A stretch of 64,000 nucleotides of DNA from Rhodobacteraceae bacterium EhC02 (GCA_001650895.1 LXYH01000034.1:69332-133331); one strand, 5' to 3'; positions 37,025 to 46,558 are shown, numbered from the stretch's first letter. Numbers and translations: made by a program. The notes: generated by a model not told the origin, from the letters alone.

Positions 37025-38242
37025 ATGAGCGAAACTGCATATATCCCCGATGACGCCCGCGCCAAGCGCAACGTGATGATCCTTGTGATGGCGCAGGCCA
37101 TCCTGGGATCGCAGATGCCGATGATCTTCACCATCGGCGGCCTTGCGGGGCAGTCCCTGGCCACAAACCTGTGCTGGGCGACGCTGCCGATCTCGCTGAT
37201 CGTCCTGGGGTCGATGCTGGCGGCCACGCCCGTTTCCGCCATCATGCAGAAATACGGCCGCCGCACCGGGTTTCTGATCGGCACCACGGCCGGGGCCATC
37301 GGCGGGGCGGTCGGGGCCTACGGGCTTTACGTGGCCTCTTTCCCGATCTTCCTGCTGGGCAGCTTCATCACCGGCATCTACATGTCCGGCCAGGGCTTTT
37401 ACCGTTTCGCCGCCGCCGACACCGCATCGGATGCCTATCGGCCCAAGGCGATTTCCTATGTCATGGCGGGCGGGCTGCTGAGTGCGGTGATCGGCCCGCA
37501 ACTGGTCAAGGTGACAGCCGAGTCGATGGTCATCCCTTTCCTGGGCACCTATCTGGCGGTGATCGCGGTCAATGTGATCGGGTCGGGCCTGTTCTTCTTT
37601 CTCGATATTCCCACGCCCAAGCCGCCCGCGGCGGACGCGCCGCGCGGCCGCAGCCGGATGGAGCTACTCAAGACGCCCGCCGTGGCCGTGGCGGTGATCT
37701 GCGCCACCGTATCCTATGCGCTGATGAACCTTGTGATGACATCCTCGCCGCTGGCGGTGGTGGGCTGCGGCTTTGCCACAAATGACGCGGCCAATGTGGT
37801 CACCGCCCATGTTCTGGCGATGTATGCGCCGTCGTTCTTCACCGGGCATCTGATCGCGCGTTTCGGGGTGCAGCGGATCGTGGGCCTTGGTCTGCTGATC
37901 CTGGCCGGTGCGGGCGGTGTGGCCCTGATGGGGGTCGAGCTGGAGCATTTCTTTGTCGCGCTGATCCTGCTGGGGATCGGCTGGAACTTCGGCTTCATCG
38001 GCGCGACGACAATGCTTGCATCCAACCACGCGCCGCATGAGCGTGGCCGCGTGCAGGGGATGAACGACCTGATCGTCTTCGGCGGGGTCACGATGGCGTC
38101 CCTGTCATCAGGCAGCCTGATGAACTGTTCGGGTGGCACCGCGCAGGAAGGCTGGATGGCCGTCAACATGGCGATGCTGCCCTTCCTCGTGCTGGCGACC
38201 GGCGCGCTGATCTGGCTGGCAATGCGTCCGAAAGAGGCGTGA
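37025..38242 (+). CDS. MFS transporter
   Basis: A 405-residue major facilitator with twelve predicted membrane segments. The cytoplasmic loop motif appears as MQKYGRRTGFLIG, with its counterpart ARFGVQRIVGLGLL in the second half; the central loop (PTPKPPAADAPRGRSRME) is short. It lacks any substrate-binding signature I can name. It lies 60 bases after cobA on the same strand, so a tetrapyrrole- or metal-related cargo is conceivable, but that is weak inference. It is convergent with the NDUFAF6-like gene, four bases apart. Confidence 0.85.
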   Translation: MSETAYIPDDARAKRNVMILVMAQAILGSQMPMIFTIGGLAGQSLATNLCWATLPISLIVLGSMLAATPVSAIMQKYGRRTGFLIGTTAGAIGGAVGAYGLYVASFPIFLLGSFITGIYMSGQGFYRFAAADTASDAYRPKAISYVMAGGLLSAVIGPQLVKVTAESMVIPFLGTYLAVIAVNVIGSGLFFFLDIPTPKPPAADAPRGRSRMELLKTPAVAVAVICATVSYALMNLVMTSSPLAVVGCGFATNDAANVVTAHVLAMYAPSFFTGHLIARFGVQRIVGLGLLILAGAGGVALMGVELEHFFVALILLGIGWNFGFIGATTMLASNHAPHERGRVQGMNDLIVFGGVTMASLSSGSLMNCSGGTAQEGWMAVNMAMLPFLVLATGALIWLAMRPKEA

Positions 38243-38246
38243 GCCG

Positions 38247-39008
38247 CTAGAGGAAGCGCGCCCGCAACAGGCCCAGACGGCGCAGTGCCTCGGGTTCGGC
38301 CAACCGCCCCTCGGGGATGGCGGCGGGATCGCGAAGCGCGCGGGACAGGATACCCGCCGCGCGCCAGCCTGCCAGTTCGGCCAGACGCTCTGGCCGCGAA
38401 GGCCGTCCGCCCCCGCCGGGGCGGCGCGCCTTGTCCAGATGGGCGCGCACCAGATCCTCGAAGTGACGGGTCGTCATCTCGGGCAACGGGTTCACCGAAC
38501 GCGCCAGAAACAGCGGCACACCGAGGAAATAGTTGGCCAATCCCGACGCCGCCCCCAGGTCGCGGGCGCGCGCTTCCTGGGTCGATCCCAGCGCGCGCGC
38601 GGCCACCCACATCAGCGTGCCGGCGGTGGCGGCCACGTAATCGGCCAGATCATCCGCCCCGGCCATGGGCAGGCGCTGCGCCTCGCGGCGGCGCGCCGCG
38701 ACACAGCCCATCAACAGCGTCGCACCTGCCGGGTCCAGCACTTCCGCCAGCGGGCTTGCCACCTCGTGCCGCCGCACCGGGCCGCCGGCCGCGATTTCCT
38801 CAAGTGCGTCATGCCACCATTGCAGGCGCATCTCGGCGATCAGGGGTTCGGCGCTCATCCAGGGGGCGCGGGCGATTTCCAGATTGAACGCATAAAGCGG
38901 GAACAGCACGCGCCGCGCCGCAACCGGCGCCGCCATGGTGGCGGCAAAGCGGTCGGGATCGCCCCGCTCGACCAGTTGGGCGCAGGCCGCGATCTCTTCG
39001 GTGATCAC
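38247..39008 (-). CDS. Squalene/phytoene synthase family protein (NDUFAF6-like)
   Basis: A 253-residue protein of the squalene/phytoene synthase superfamily. The segments RVLFPLYAFNLEIARAPWMSAEPLIAEMRLQWWHDALEEI are characteristic of the branch that includes mitochondrial NDUFAF6, a complex I assembly factor. The acidic DxxxD prenyl-diphosphate motifs of true synthases are not seen, so it is probably not a carotenoid enzyme. Its start overlaps the cimA stop by four bases (ATGA), so it is translated with citramalate synthase. A role in complex I assembly would be inference from the mitochondrial homologue. Confidence 0.8.
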   Translation of the reverse strand: MITEEIAACAQLVERGDPDRFAATMAAPVAARRVLFPLYAFNLEIARAPWMSAEPLIAEMRLQWWHDALEEIAAGGPVRRHEVASPLAEVLDPAGATLLMGCVAARRREAQRLPMAGADDLADYVAATAGTLMWVAARALGSTQEARARDLGAASGLANYFLGVPLFLARSVNPLPEMTTRHFEDLVRAHLDKARRPGGGGRPSRPERLAELAGWRAAGILSRALRDPAAIPEGRLAEPEALRRLGLLRARFL

Positions 39009-40639
39009 GCGATCACCCTTGCGCGGCCAGGGGCATCGCGCAGAAGCTTCCAGTTGATCGCATCAAGCAGCGCCTCGAAGCTGGCATCGACGATGTTCGG
39101 GCTGACCCCCACTGTGGACCAGCGCCGCCCCTGCGCATCTTCGCTGTCGATGATGACGCGGGTGACGGCCTCGGTGCCGCCCTGGGTGATGCGCACCTTG
39201 AAGTCGACCAGCCGCATGTCGGCGATCACCTCGCTATAGGGGCCAAGGTCCTTGGCCAGCGCCTTGGCCAGCGCATTGACCGGGCCACGATCCGATCCCG
39301 CCTCGTCCATCGACTCGCTGACCGAGAGCTTTTTCTCGCCATCCACCTTCAGCACGACCACCGCCTCGGACAGGCTGACCATGCGGTCATACTTGTTCTT
39401 GCGCCGCTCGACCGTCACCCGGTAGCGCTTGACCTCGAAGAAATCGGGCGCGCGGCCCATCTCGGCGCGGGCCAGCAGCTCGAAACTGGCCTGGGCAGTA
39501 TCGTAGGAATAGCCCTCGCCTTCCCGCAGCTTGACCAGTTCCAGGATACGGCCCAGCACCGGATCGTCGGGCGCTACGTCAAGCCCCGCCTCGGCCAGAC
39601 GGCGGCGCAGGTTCGATTGGCCCGCCTGGTTCGACATCGGCACGATGCGCGTATTTCCGATGACAGCCGGATCGACATGTTCATAGGTCGCCGGATCCTT
39701 GAGGATCGCGCTGGCATGCAGCCCGGCCTTGTGCGCAAAGGCCGAGGCGCCGACATAGGCCGCCTGGCGCAGGGGCACGCGGTTCAGGATCTCGTCCAGA
39801 CGGCGGCTGGCGCGGGTCAGGCCGGCCAGCGCCTCAAGCGTGACGCCGGTGTCAAAGCGGCTGGCATAGGGTTCTTTCAGCAAAAGTGTCGGGATCAGCG
39901 TCGTCAGGTTGGCATTGCCGCAGCGTTCGCCCAGGCCGTTGAGCGTGCCCTGGACCTGCCGCGCGCCCGCCTCGATGGCGGCAAGTGTCCCGGCCACGGC
40001 GGTTTCCGTGTCGTTATGGGTATGGATGCCAAGGCGGTCGCCGGGAATGCCGGCGGCGATCACCTCGGCGGTGATCCGACCGATCTCTTCGGGCAAACAG
40101 CCGCCATTGGTATCGCAGAGCACGATCCAGCGCGCGCCCGCCTGCAATGCCGCGCGCAGCACGTCCAGCGCGTAGGCTGGATTGGCACGGTAGCCGTCAA
40201 AGAAATGCTCGGCATCGAACAGCGCCTCGCGGCCCTGCGCCACCAGATGCGCGATCGAGGCGGCGATGTTTTCGCGGTTCTCGTCCAGGCTGACGCCGAG
40301 GGCGGTCGTGACGTGGAAATCATGCGCCTTGCCCACAAGACAGACGGCGCCGGTGCCCGCGTTCATCACGGCGGCCAGAACATCGTCATTGGCGGCCGAA
40401 CGCCCTGCCCGTTTGGTCATGCCGAAGGCGGTCAGCCGCGCGCGGGTTTGTGGCGCCGCTTCGAAAAAGGCGCTGTCCGTGGGGTTCGCGCCCGGCCAGC
40501 CGCCTTCGATGTAATCCACGCCCAGGGCGTCCAGCATCTGCGCGATGGTGATCTTTTCGGCGGTCGAGAATTGCACGCCCTGCGTCTGCTGCCCGTCGCG
40601 CAGCGTGGTATCGTAGAGATAGAGGCGTTCACGGGTCAT
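39005..40639 (-). CDS. cimA: Citramalate synthase
   Basis: A 544-residue member of the alpha-isopropylmalate/homocitrate synthase family. The catalytic barrel begins LYLYDTTLRDGQQTQGVQFS, with the metal ligands in the IHTHNDTETAVA segment and GTLNGLGERCGNANL, and the C-terminal LeuA-type regulatory domain is present (about residues 405-530). The length and the GEGYSYDTAQASFELL segment before the regulatory domain match the long CimA type, which condenses acetyl-CoA and pyruvate to citramalate for isoleucine synthesis, rather than LeuA. The specificity is judged by family resemblance. The NDUFAF6-like gene follows with overlapping codons. Confidence 0.92.
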   Translation of the reverse strand: MTRERLYLYDTTLRDGQQTQGVQFSTAEKITIAQMLDALGVDYIEGGWPGANPTDSAFFEAAPQTRARLTAFGMTKRAGRSAANDDVLAAVMNAGTGAVCLVGKAHDFHVTTALGVSLDENRENIAASIAHLVAQGREALFDAEHFFDGYRANPAYALDVLRAALQAGARWIVLCDTNGGCLPEEIGRITAEVIAAGIPGDRLGIHTHNDTETAVAGTLAAIEAGARQVQGTLNGLGERCGNANLTTLIPTLLLKEPYASRFDTGVTLEALAGLTRASRRLDEILNRVPLRQAAYVGASAFAHKAGLHASAILKDPATYEHVDPAVIGNTRIVPMSNQAGQSNLRRRLAEAGLDVAPDDPVLGRILELVKLREGEGYSYDTAQASFELLARAEMGRAPDFFEVKRYRVTVERRKNKYDRMVSLSEAVVVLKVDGEKKLSVSESMDEAGSDRGPVNALAKALAKDLGPYSEVIADMRLVDFKVRITQGGTEAVTRVIIDSEDAQGRRWSTVGVSPNIVDASFEALLDAINWKLLRDAPGRARVIA

Positions 40640-40652
40640 GGGTGGGCCTCTG

Positions 40653-40720
40653 CTTCTTCTTGCCGCAAATATCCGCGGGGGGAATGACCCGCAGGGTCAT
40701 AGGGGGCCGCCAGGCCCCCT
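40653..40720 (-). repeat. Two hairpins plus a conserved GGATATTTGC...AAGAAGAAG tail, between cysS and cimA
   Basis: Read on the minus strand after cysS, a perfect eight-base-pair hairpin (AGGGGGCC / GGCCCCCT, 40701-40720) and a seven-base-pair hairpin (ATGACCC / GGGTCAT, 40684-40700) are followed by C-rich sequence and then a 22-base tail (40653-40674) beginning GGATATTTGC and ending GCAAGAAGAAG. The tail matches 21 of 22 bases of a copy after pgk. I recall tails of this kind being frequent at gene ends in Rhodobacterales. Confidence 0.75.
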
Positions 40721-40748
40721 GCCATCGGACAGGTCATCGCAACGTGCA

Positions 40749-42146
40749 TCATTCCAGCCCTTCCAGTCTGGCGGGATCGAAATCGGGACCAGGCACCAGT
40801 TCGACACCGGCCTTGGACATGCGCACCTCGACCCCGGCGGCCAGAAGGGCGGCTTTCAGCCGGTCCACCTGTGTGAAGTCCTTGGTTTGCATTGCGGTGT
40901 CGCGGGCCGCGGCAAGCCGATCGGACTGCGCCGACAAGTCAACCACGGGTGCTGCCGCCCATGCAGGCCCCTCAGCCTGCATCAATCCGACAAGCTGCAT
41001 CGTGCCGCGCAGGGCCGCCGCATCACCCGCCAAGGCAAGCTGATGGCATTCGGACAGCACCGCATGGGTGTTCAGATCATCGCAAAGCGCTTCAATCGCG
41101 GTCTGGCTGGGGGCTGTGCCGTCAGGTGCTTGCGCCGCAAGCGCATACCATTTGCGCAGGGTCGCCTCGGCCTGCGCGGCCTTTTCGGCGGTCCAGTCCA
41201 TCGGTTTGCGGTAATGCGTCATCAGGAAGACGTAGCGGATCACCTCGCCCGGCACGCCCTGGTCCAGCAGGTCGCGGACGGTGAAGAAATTGCCCAGGGA
41301 TTTGGACATCTTCCTGCCCTCGACCAGCAGCATCTCGTTATGCATCCAGACGCTGGCAAAGCCCCCCTCGGGATGGGCGCAGCAGCTTTGGGCGATCTCG
41401 TTCTCGTGATGCGGGAATTGCAGGTCGATCCCGCCGCCGTGGATGTCGAAACTGGCGCCCAGCAGTTCCTGCGCCATGGCCGAGCATTCGATATGCCAGC
41501 CGGGGCGGCCCCTGCCCCATGGGCTGTCCCATCCGGGCAGATCGTCGCTGGAGGGTTTCCAGAGCACGAAATCCATCGGGTTGCGCTTGTAGGGCGCGAC
41601 CTCGACCCGGGCGCCCGCGATCATGTCCTCGACCGTGCGGCCAGAGAGCGCGCCGTAGTTGCTGTAGCTGTCCACGGCGAAAAGCACATGGCCTTCGGCG
41701 GCATAGGCGTGGCCTGATGCGATCAGGTCCTCGATCATGGCAATCATCGCGCCGATATAGGCGGTTGCGCGAGGCTCATGTGTTGGGCGCAGCGCCCCCA
41801 ACTCGTCCATGTCGTCGTGATACCAGCCGATGGTTTCGTCCGAGCGCTCAGTGATCAGTTCCTCAAGCGTGCCCGGTGCACCTGCCGCGCGCCTCTTTTG
41901 CGCGGTTTCGTTGATACGGTCATCGACATCGGTGAAATTGCGCACATAGGTCACGTGACCCGGCCCATAGACATGGCGCAGCAGCCGGAACAGCACATCA
42001 AAGACCACGACAGGGCGCGCATTGCCCAGATGGGCGCGGTCGTAAACGGTGGGACCGCAGACATACATCCGCACATTGTCGGGGTTCAGCGGGGTGAACA
42101 CCTCTTTCCGTCGGGTCTTGGTGTTGTGCAGTTTGATGGTCGTCAT
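40749..42146 (-). CDS. cysS: Cysteine--tRNA ligase
   Basis: A 465-residue class I aminoacyl-tRNA synthetase for cysteine. The zinc-binding and HIGH region reads [24 protein letters not shown] (AHLGNAR is the HIGH variant), the zinc-site residues continue in [15 protein letters not shown] and [13 protein letters not shown], and the KMSKS loop is [12 protein letters not shown]. The C-terminal helical domain is complete. Length and motifs are normal. Tandem hairpins and a conserved tail lie between its stop and cimA. Confidence 0.97.
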   Translation of the reverse strand: MTTIKLHNTKTRRKEVFTPLNPDNVRMYVCGPTVYDRAHLGNARPVVVFDVLFRLLRHVYGPGHVTYVRNFTDVDDRINETAQKRRAAGAPGTLEELITERSDETIGWYHDDMDELGALRPTHEPRATAYIGAMIAMIEDLIASGHAYAAEGHVLFAVDSYSNYGALSGRTVEDMIAGARVEVAPYKRNPMDFVLWKPSSDDLPGWDSPWGRGRPGWHIECSAMAQELLGASFDIHGGGIDLQFPHHENEIAQSCCAHPEGGFASVWMHNEMLLVEGRKMSKSLGNFFTVRDLLDQGVPGEVIRYVFLMTHYRKPMDWTAEKAAQAEATLRKWYALAAQAPDGTAPSQTAIEALCDDLNTHAVLSECHQLALAGDAAALRGTMQLVGLMQAEGPAWAAAPVVDLSAQSDRLAAARDTAMQTKDFTQVDRLKAALLAAGVEVRMSKAGVELVPGPDFDPARLEGLE

Positions 42147-42371
42147 CGGGTCCTCACACGCGGGTCCGCGGCGGGCTTAGCAACTTCAACTCTGGTTGGG
42201 AATAGAAGAACGCGCCGCCGGAAGGGTTCAGGCGGTAATGCAGCAAATCAGGATGATGGCACTCGCGTTCATCCTAACATCATATCCGCTGATAAACCGC
42301 GACACAATCGCTGAATTGACAGGGCCATGCCGGCTGTGGCCTGTGACGGCAAGCAACGAAAGAGGGCTGCC

Positions 42372-43568
42372 ATGGAACTGTCGCACCGGATCACGCATCT
42401 TCTTGGGGATGGAGATGGGGATGATGGCTGGGGCGTGTTCTACCGTGCCCGCGCGATGAAGGCCGCGGGGCGCGACGTGATCGAGCTGACCATCGGCGAG
42501 CATGACATCCGCACCGATCCGGTGATCCTGGAGGCGATGCATGCCGCCGCGCTGGCGGGGCAAACGGGTTATGCCAGCATACCCGGCATCCCTGCGCTGC
42601 GCGATGCGGTGGCGGCACGGGTGCAGGCGCGCACGGGTGTGGCGACAACGCGGGCCAATGTGCAGATCATGCCCGGCGGTCAGGCTGCGCTTTTCGCCGC
42701 GCTGCACGCGACTGCCGATCAGGGCGACAGCGCGCTTTACGTGGAACCGGCCTATGTGACCTATCCGGGGGTGTTCCGCGCGCTGGGGCTGACACCCTGC
42801 CCTGTGCCTGCGTGGCCCGAAGACGGGTTTCAGCCGCGCGCCGCCGATCTGGACGCGGCCGCGCGGGCGGCGCATCGACCGCGTGCCTTGCTGATCAACA
42901 GCCCCAACAATCCCACGGGCGGGGTTTATGACGCGTCCACCCTGGAGGGTGTTGCGCGGGTGGTGACGGATCATGACCTTTGGCTGATCTCGGACGAGGT
43001 TTATGACACGCAGGTCTGGGAGGGCACGCATCTGAGCCCGCGCGCCATGCCCGGCATGGCCGAGCGGACTTTGGTGATCGGGTCGATGTCGAAATCCCAT
43101 GCGATGACGGGCAGCCGGATCGGCTGGGTCGTGGGGCCCGAGGCGGCGGTGGCGCGACTGGCGGATCTGGCGACACATACCACCTATGGCGTGCCGGGTT
43201 TCGTGCAGGAGGCGGCGCTGTTCGCCCTCATGCAGGGCGATGCGCTGGAGGCGCAGGTGGCCGCGCCCTTCCTGCGGCGCCGCGCGCTGGCGCTGGATCT
43301 GCTGGAGCGGCAGAATATCGTCCGGGCACAGCCGCCGCAGGGCGCGATGTACCTGATGCTGGACATCCGCGCGACGGGCATGACGGGCGAGGATTTCGCG
43401 ATGGCGCTGCTGGAGCAGCACGGGATCGCGGTGATGCCGGGCGAAAGCTTTGGCGCGGCGGCGGCGGGGCATCTGCGGGTGGCCATGACGGTGGCCGATG
43501 ACGTCTTTGTGGCCGCCCTTGCGCGATTGCTGGATTTCGCGGCCGAACGGGCGGCGCAGGCGGCGTGA
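42372..43568 (+). CDS. Class I pyridoxal phosphate aminotransferase
   Basis: A 398-residue fold-type I aminotransferase of the aspartate/aromatic group. Family features are INSPNNPTGGVYD with the conserved Asn-Pro-Thr-Gly, ISDEVYDTQVW with the cofactor Asp, and the Schiff-base Lys241 in GSMSKSHAMTGSRIGW. The C-terminal arginine that binds the substrate carboxylate lies in GHLRVAMTV. The amino donor cannot be assigned by sequence. The ATG at 42372 is preceded by AAAGAGGG. It is divergent from cysS over 225 bases in which no motif stands out, and a palindromic terminator follows. Confidence 0.9.
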   Translation: MELSHRITHLLGDGDGDDGWGVFYRARAMKAAGRDVIELTIGEHDIRTDPVILEAMHAAALAGQTGYASIPGIPALRDAVAARVQARTGVATTRANVQIMPGGQAALFAALHATADQGDSALYVEPAYVTYPGVFRALGLTPCPVPAWPEDGFQPRAADLDAAARAAHRPRALLINSPNNPTGGVYDASTLEGVARVVTDHDLWLISDEVYDTQVWEGTHLSPRAMPGMAERTLVIGSMSKSHAMTGSRIGWVVGPEAAVARLADLATHTTYGVPGFVQEAALFALMQGDALEAQVAAPFLRRRALALDLLERQNIVRAQPPQGAMYLMLDIRATGMTGEDFAMALLEQHGIAVMPGESFGAAAAGHLRVAMTVADDVFVAALARLLDFAAERAAQAA

Positions 43569-43578
43569 TCGCCACGAA

Positions 43579-43602
43579 AAACGGGGCCCGCGGGCCCCGT
43601 TT
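43579..43602. terminator. Palindromic terminator between convergent genes
   Basis: AAACGGGGCCC-GC-GGGCCCCGTTT is an 11-base-pair stem symmetrical on both strands, between the convergent aminotransferase and cyclophilin genes. It has A/T tracts on each side and probably acts bidirectionally. Confidence 0.8.
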
Positions 43603-43625
43603 CGCATCAGGTCATTACCGCAGGA

Positions 43626-44174
43626 TCATTCGATCACGGTGACCGTCTTCATCACGTCGGGCTGGCCCGTGACCATGCCGTTCTGGCCGCTACCGCGCTT
43701 GATGGCATCGACGACATCCATGCCTTCGGTGACGCGGCCGACGACGGTGTATTGCCCGTTCAGGAAATAGCCCTCGGCGAACATGATGAAGAACTGGCTG
43801 TTGGCCGAGTTCGGGTTCTGGCTGCGCGCCATGCCCACCACGCCACGATCGAACGGGATATCCGAGAATTCGGCGCGCAGGTCCGGGCGGTTCGAGCCGC
43901 CCATGCCCGCGCGGGACATGTTGCCGCCCAGCTTGCCGAATTCCACATCGCCGGTCTGGGCCATGAAGCCTTCGATCACGCGGTGAAAGACCACGCCGTC
44001 ATACCCGCCCTCGGCGGCGATGGCGGCGATCTGGGCCGCGTGTTCGGGGGCCACGTCGTCCAGCAGGTCGATCACGATGGTGCCGTTGGCCTCGCCCTCG
44101 ACCTGGATCTGCAGCCCGGTCGCCAGGGCGGGACCGGCCAGCAGGATCAATGCGGCTGCGATCGCGTTACGCAT
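43626..44174 (-). CDS. Periplasmic cyclophilin-type peptidyl-prolyl isomerase
   Basis: A 182-residue cyclophilin with a signal peptide (MRNAIAAALILLAGPALA, cleavage after ALA). The active site region is FHRVIEGFMAQTGD, with the catalytic Arg in FHR, and NSQFFIMFAEGYFLNGQYTVVGRV gives the substrate-binding stretch. It should isomerise peptidyl-proline bonds during folding of exported proteins. It is translated just after the cytoplasmic paralogue, with an eight-base overlap, and the two are clearly a duplicated pair. Confidence 0.93.
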   Translation of the reverse strand: MRNAIAAALILLAGPALATGLQIQVEGEANGTIVIDLLDDVAPEHAAQIAAIAAEGGYDGVVFHRVIEGFMAQTGDVEFGKLGGNMSRAGMGGSNRPDLRAEFSDIPFDRGVVGMARSQNPNSANSQFFIMFAEGYFLNGQYTVVGRVTEGMDVVDAIKRGSGQNGMVTGQPDVMKTVTVIE

Positions 44175-44673
44175 CGGCGGCCACCTTGACGCTGATCATG
44201 CGGTCGGGGTTCGCGGGCGGCTCGCCGCGGGTGATGGCGTCGACATGTTCCATGCCGCCGATCACGCGGCCATAGACCGTGTACTGACCGTTCAGGAAAT
44301 GGTTGTCCTTGAAGTTGATGAAGAACTGGCTGTTGGCCGAGTTCGGGTTCTGGCTGCGCGCCGCCCCCAGGGTGCCGCGGTCATGCGGCAGGCGCGAGAA
44401 TTCGGCCGGCACATCCGACAGGTCCGATCCGCCCGTGCCCGCGCGACGGATATTGAAGCCGTCTTCCATATCGCCATGTTCCACATCGCCGGTCTGGGCC
44501 ATGAAGCCTTCGATCACGCGGTGAAAGCAGACATTGTCATACTGGCCCGACCGCGCCAGTTCCTTCATCCGCTCGCAATGCTTGGGTGCCACGTCGGGCA
44601 GAAGCTCGATCGTGACGGTACCGCCCTTCAGCTCGATGAGGATGGTGTTCTCGGGGTCTTTGATCTCGGGCAT
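44167..44673 (-). CDS. Cytoplasmic cyclophilin-type peptidyl-prolyl isomerase
   Basis: A 168-residue cyclophilin without a signal peptide (MPEIKDPENTILIELKGG). The same blocks as in its neighbour are visible: FHRVIEGFMAQTGD and NSQFFINFKDNHFLNGQYTVYGRV. It is the upstream member of the tandem pair and probably serves in the cytoplasm. A GAGGAGG ribosome binding site precedes the ATG. It is divergent from pgk over 126 bases. Confidence 0.94.
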   Translation of the reverse strand: MPEIKDPENTILIELKGGTVTIELLPDVAPKHCERMKELARSGQYDNVCFHRVIEGFMAQTGDVEHGDMEDGFNIRRAGTGGSDLSDVPAEFSRLPHDRGTLGAARSQNPNSANSQFFINFKDNHFLNGQYTVYGRVIGGMEHVDAITRGEPPANPDRMISVKVAADA

Positions 44674-44799
44674 CTGGGCCTCCTCTGATATGTTCTGGCC
44701 AGATACCTAAGGCCAGCGCGCGCGATTGCCAAGCGGGGTGTTGACGCAAGCGCGCGTTCACGCCAAGAGGTGCGCGGGCTGATCCTGAGGAGAGCGGGC

Positions 44800-45984
44800 A
44801 TGACGTGGAAGACCCTTGATGACATGGACCTTGATGGCAAACGGGTCCTGGTGCGCGTGGATATCAACGTGCCCGTCGAAAAGGGCAAGGTGACCGACGC
44901 CACCCGGATCGAGAAGATCGCCCCCACCGTGCGCGACATCCTGAACCGCGGCGGGCGCGTGTTGCTGGTGGCGCATTTCGGCCGGCCCAAGGGCAAGGTC
45001 GTGCTGGACATGTCCTTGCGTGTCACGATCCCGGCGCTGGAAAACGTGCTGGCGCGCCATGTCACCTTTGTCGAGACCTTCGACGGGGCCGAGGCCGCCA
45101 CCAATGACGTGGTGCTGCTGGAGAACATCCGCTTTCATCCCGGCGAAGAGGCCAATGATCCGGCCTTCGCGGCGGAACTGGCGGAACTGGCGCAGATCTA
45201 CTGCAATGACGCCTTTTCGGCGGCGCACCGCGCCCATGCCTCGACCGAGGGGCTGGCGCATCTGATGCCGTCCTGCGCGGGACGCCAGATGGAGGCCGAG
45301 CTGCGCGCGCTGGAGGCCGCGCTGAGCACACCCAAGCGCCCGGTGGGTGCGGTCGTGGGCGGGGCGAAAGTATCGACCAAGATCGAACTGCTGGAAAACC
45401 TTGTCGAAAAGCTGGACGTGCTGATCATCGGCGGCGGCATGGCAAATACATTCCTGGCCGCACAAGGCGCGCAGCTGGGCAAATCCCTGCGCGAGCCCGA
45501 TTTCGAACAGACCGCGCGCGAGATCCTGGAAAAGGCCGCGCGTACCGGTTGCCGCGTGATCCTGCCCGTCGATGGCAAGGTCGCGCGCAGCTTTGGCGCG
45601 GGTGTGCCCTTCGACGTGGTGCCGCTGACGGCCAAGACGGTTCTGGACGAGGACCAGATGGTGCTGGACGCGGGCCCGCAATCCATCGCCGCGATCACCG
45701 CCGCCTTCGACGGGCTGAAGACGCTGATCTGGAACGGGCCGCTGGGCGCCTTCGAGATCGAACCCTTTGACGAGGCCACGATGGCGACCGCGCGCCATGC
45801 CGCCGCGCTGACCACGGCGGGCGGGTTGATCACCGTGGCCGGCGGCGGCGATACGGTGGCCGCACTGCATGCGGCGCAGGTGGCGGATGACTTCACCTAT
45901 ATCAGTACCGCAGGCGGCGCTTTCCTTGAATGGATGGAAGGCAAGACGCTGCCGGGTGTGGCGGCTTTGGAGGCCAGCGCCTGA
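44800..45984 (+). CDS. pgk: Phosphoglycerate kinase
   Basis: A 394-residue PGK that transfers phosphate from 1,3-bisphosphoglycerate to ADP. The N-terminal [23 protein letters not shown] and [13 protein letters not shown] blocks bind the sugar phosphate, [19 protein letters not shown] starts the nucleotide domain, and WNGPLGAFE and GGGDTVAAL are the C-terminal nucleotide contacts. The start at 44800 follows GAGGAGA. It is separated from gap by 38 kb here, unlike the gap-pgk operons of many bacteria. A hairpin and conserved tail follow the stop codon directly. Confidence 0.97.
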   Translation: MTWKTLDDMDLDGKRVLVRVDINVPVEKGKVTDATRIEKIAPTVRDILNRGGRVLLVAHFGRPKGKVVLDMSLRVTIPALENVLARHVTFVETFDGAEAATNDVVLLENIRFHPGEEANDPAFAAELAELAQIYCNDAFSAAHRAHASTEGLAHLMPSCAGRQMEAELRALEAALSTPKRPVGAVVGGAKVSTKIELLENLVEKLDVLIIGGGMANTFLAAQGAQLGKSLREPDFEQTAREILEKAARTGCRVILPVDGKVARSFGAGVPFDVVPLTAKTVLDEDQMVLDAGPQSIAAITAAFDGLKTLIWNGPLGAFEIEPFDEATMATARHAAALTTAGGLITVAGGGDTVAALHAAQVADDFTYISTAGGAFLEWMEGKTLPGVAALEASA

Positions 45985-46022
45985 CGCCACCGTGGCGTCT
46001 GGATATTTGCAGCAAGAAGAAG
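45983..46022 (+). repeat. Hairpin plus conserved tail at the pgk 3' end
   Basis: GACGCCA-CCG-TGGCGTC (45983-45999), a perfect seven-base-pair hairpin overlapping the pgk stop codon, is followed at once by a 22-base tail (46001-46022) that begins GGATATTTGC and ends GCAAGAAGAAG. The tail differs from the copy after cysS in one base and has the same orientation relative to the preceding gene. Confidence 0.75.
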
Positions 46023-46164
46023 CATGCAGCCGATATTCCCGGCAATTTTCTGCTGTTTTTCGGGGTTTTTTAGGTGAAATCCACCGAAAGGGGATTCACA
46101 GCGCGAATCACTTGTGCCATTGTGTGACAAAGCGCCGGGTACAGGCGCAAACAGTGGCAGAGCA

Positions 46165-46464
46165 ATGACATCCCGCACCCGTCCCGCCTTTGGCGTCATG
46201 ATCTTTTTCGCGGTGGCCTTCAGCCTTGGCGCCTATTTCACCTTTGCCGCCGTGCAGGGGAACTACGGGCTGTTCCGCCGCGCCGAAGTGCAGGCGGATG
46301 CGGCAAAGCTGCGCGCCGAGCTGGAGGTGTTGCAGACGCGCATGGCGCGGATGGAAAACCTGACGCGGCGCCTGTCGGACGAATTCCTTGATCTTGACCT
46401 GCTGGACCAGCAGGCGCGCGACGTGCTGGGCCTGATGCGCAGCGACGAGATCGTGGTGCGCTGA
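46165..46464 (+). CDS. ftsB: FtsB/DivIC-type septum formation initiator
   Basis: A 99-residue bitopic protein: a short cytoplasmic N-terminus, one membrane segment (GVMIFFAVAFSLGAYFTFAAV), then a coiled coil (AEVQADAAKLRAELEVLQTRMARMENLTRRLSD) and a LDLLDQQARDVLGLMRSDEIVV tail, the layout of FtsB/DivIC, which bridges FtsL and FtsQ in the divisome. It lies between pgk and the pdh operon, a position I recall as common in alphaproteobacteria. The ribosome binding site is weak. Confidence 0.85.
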   Translation: MTSRTRPAFGVMIFFAVAFSLGAYFTFAAVQGNYGLFRRAEVQADAAKLRAELEVLQTRMARMENLTRRLSDEFLDLDLLDQQARDVLGLMRSDEIVVR

Positions 46465-46558
46465 TCCCCCTTTTCATTACCTGATTGTCCCTTTCCCGAC
46501 CTGCGGCCAGCGGGCGGGCAACTTTGCACTCGCATCATGGGGATGAATCCTGTATTAA

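Noticed and set aside
46093-46109. A second SqrR-like site before ftsB (GATTC-N7-GAATC)
   Set aside because: The spacing between ATTC and GAAT is seven, not eight, and the neighbouring genes have no sulfur link.
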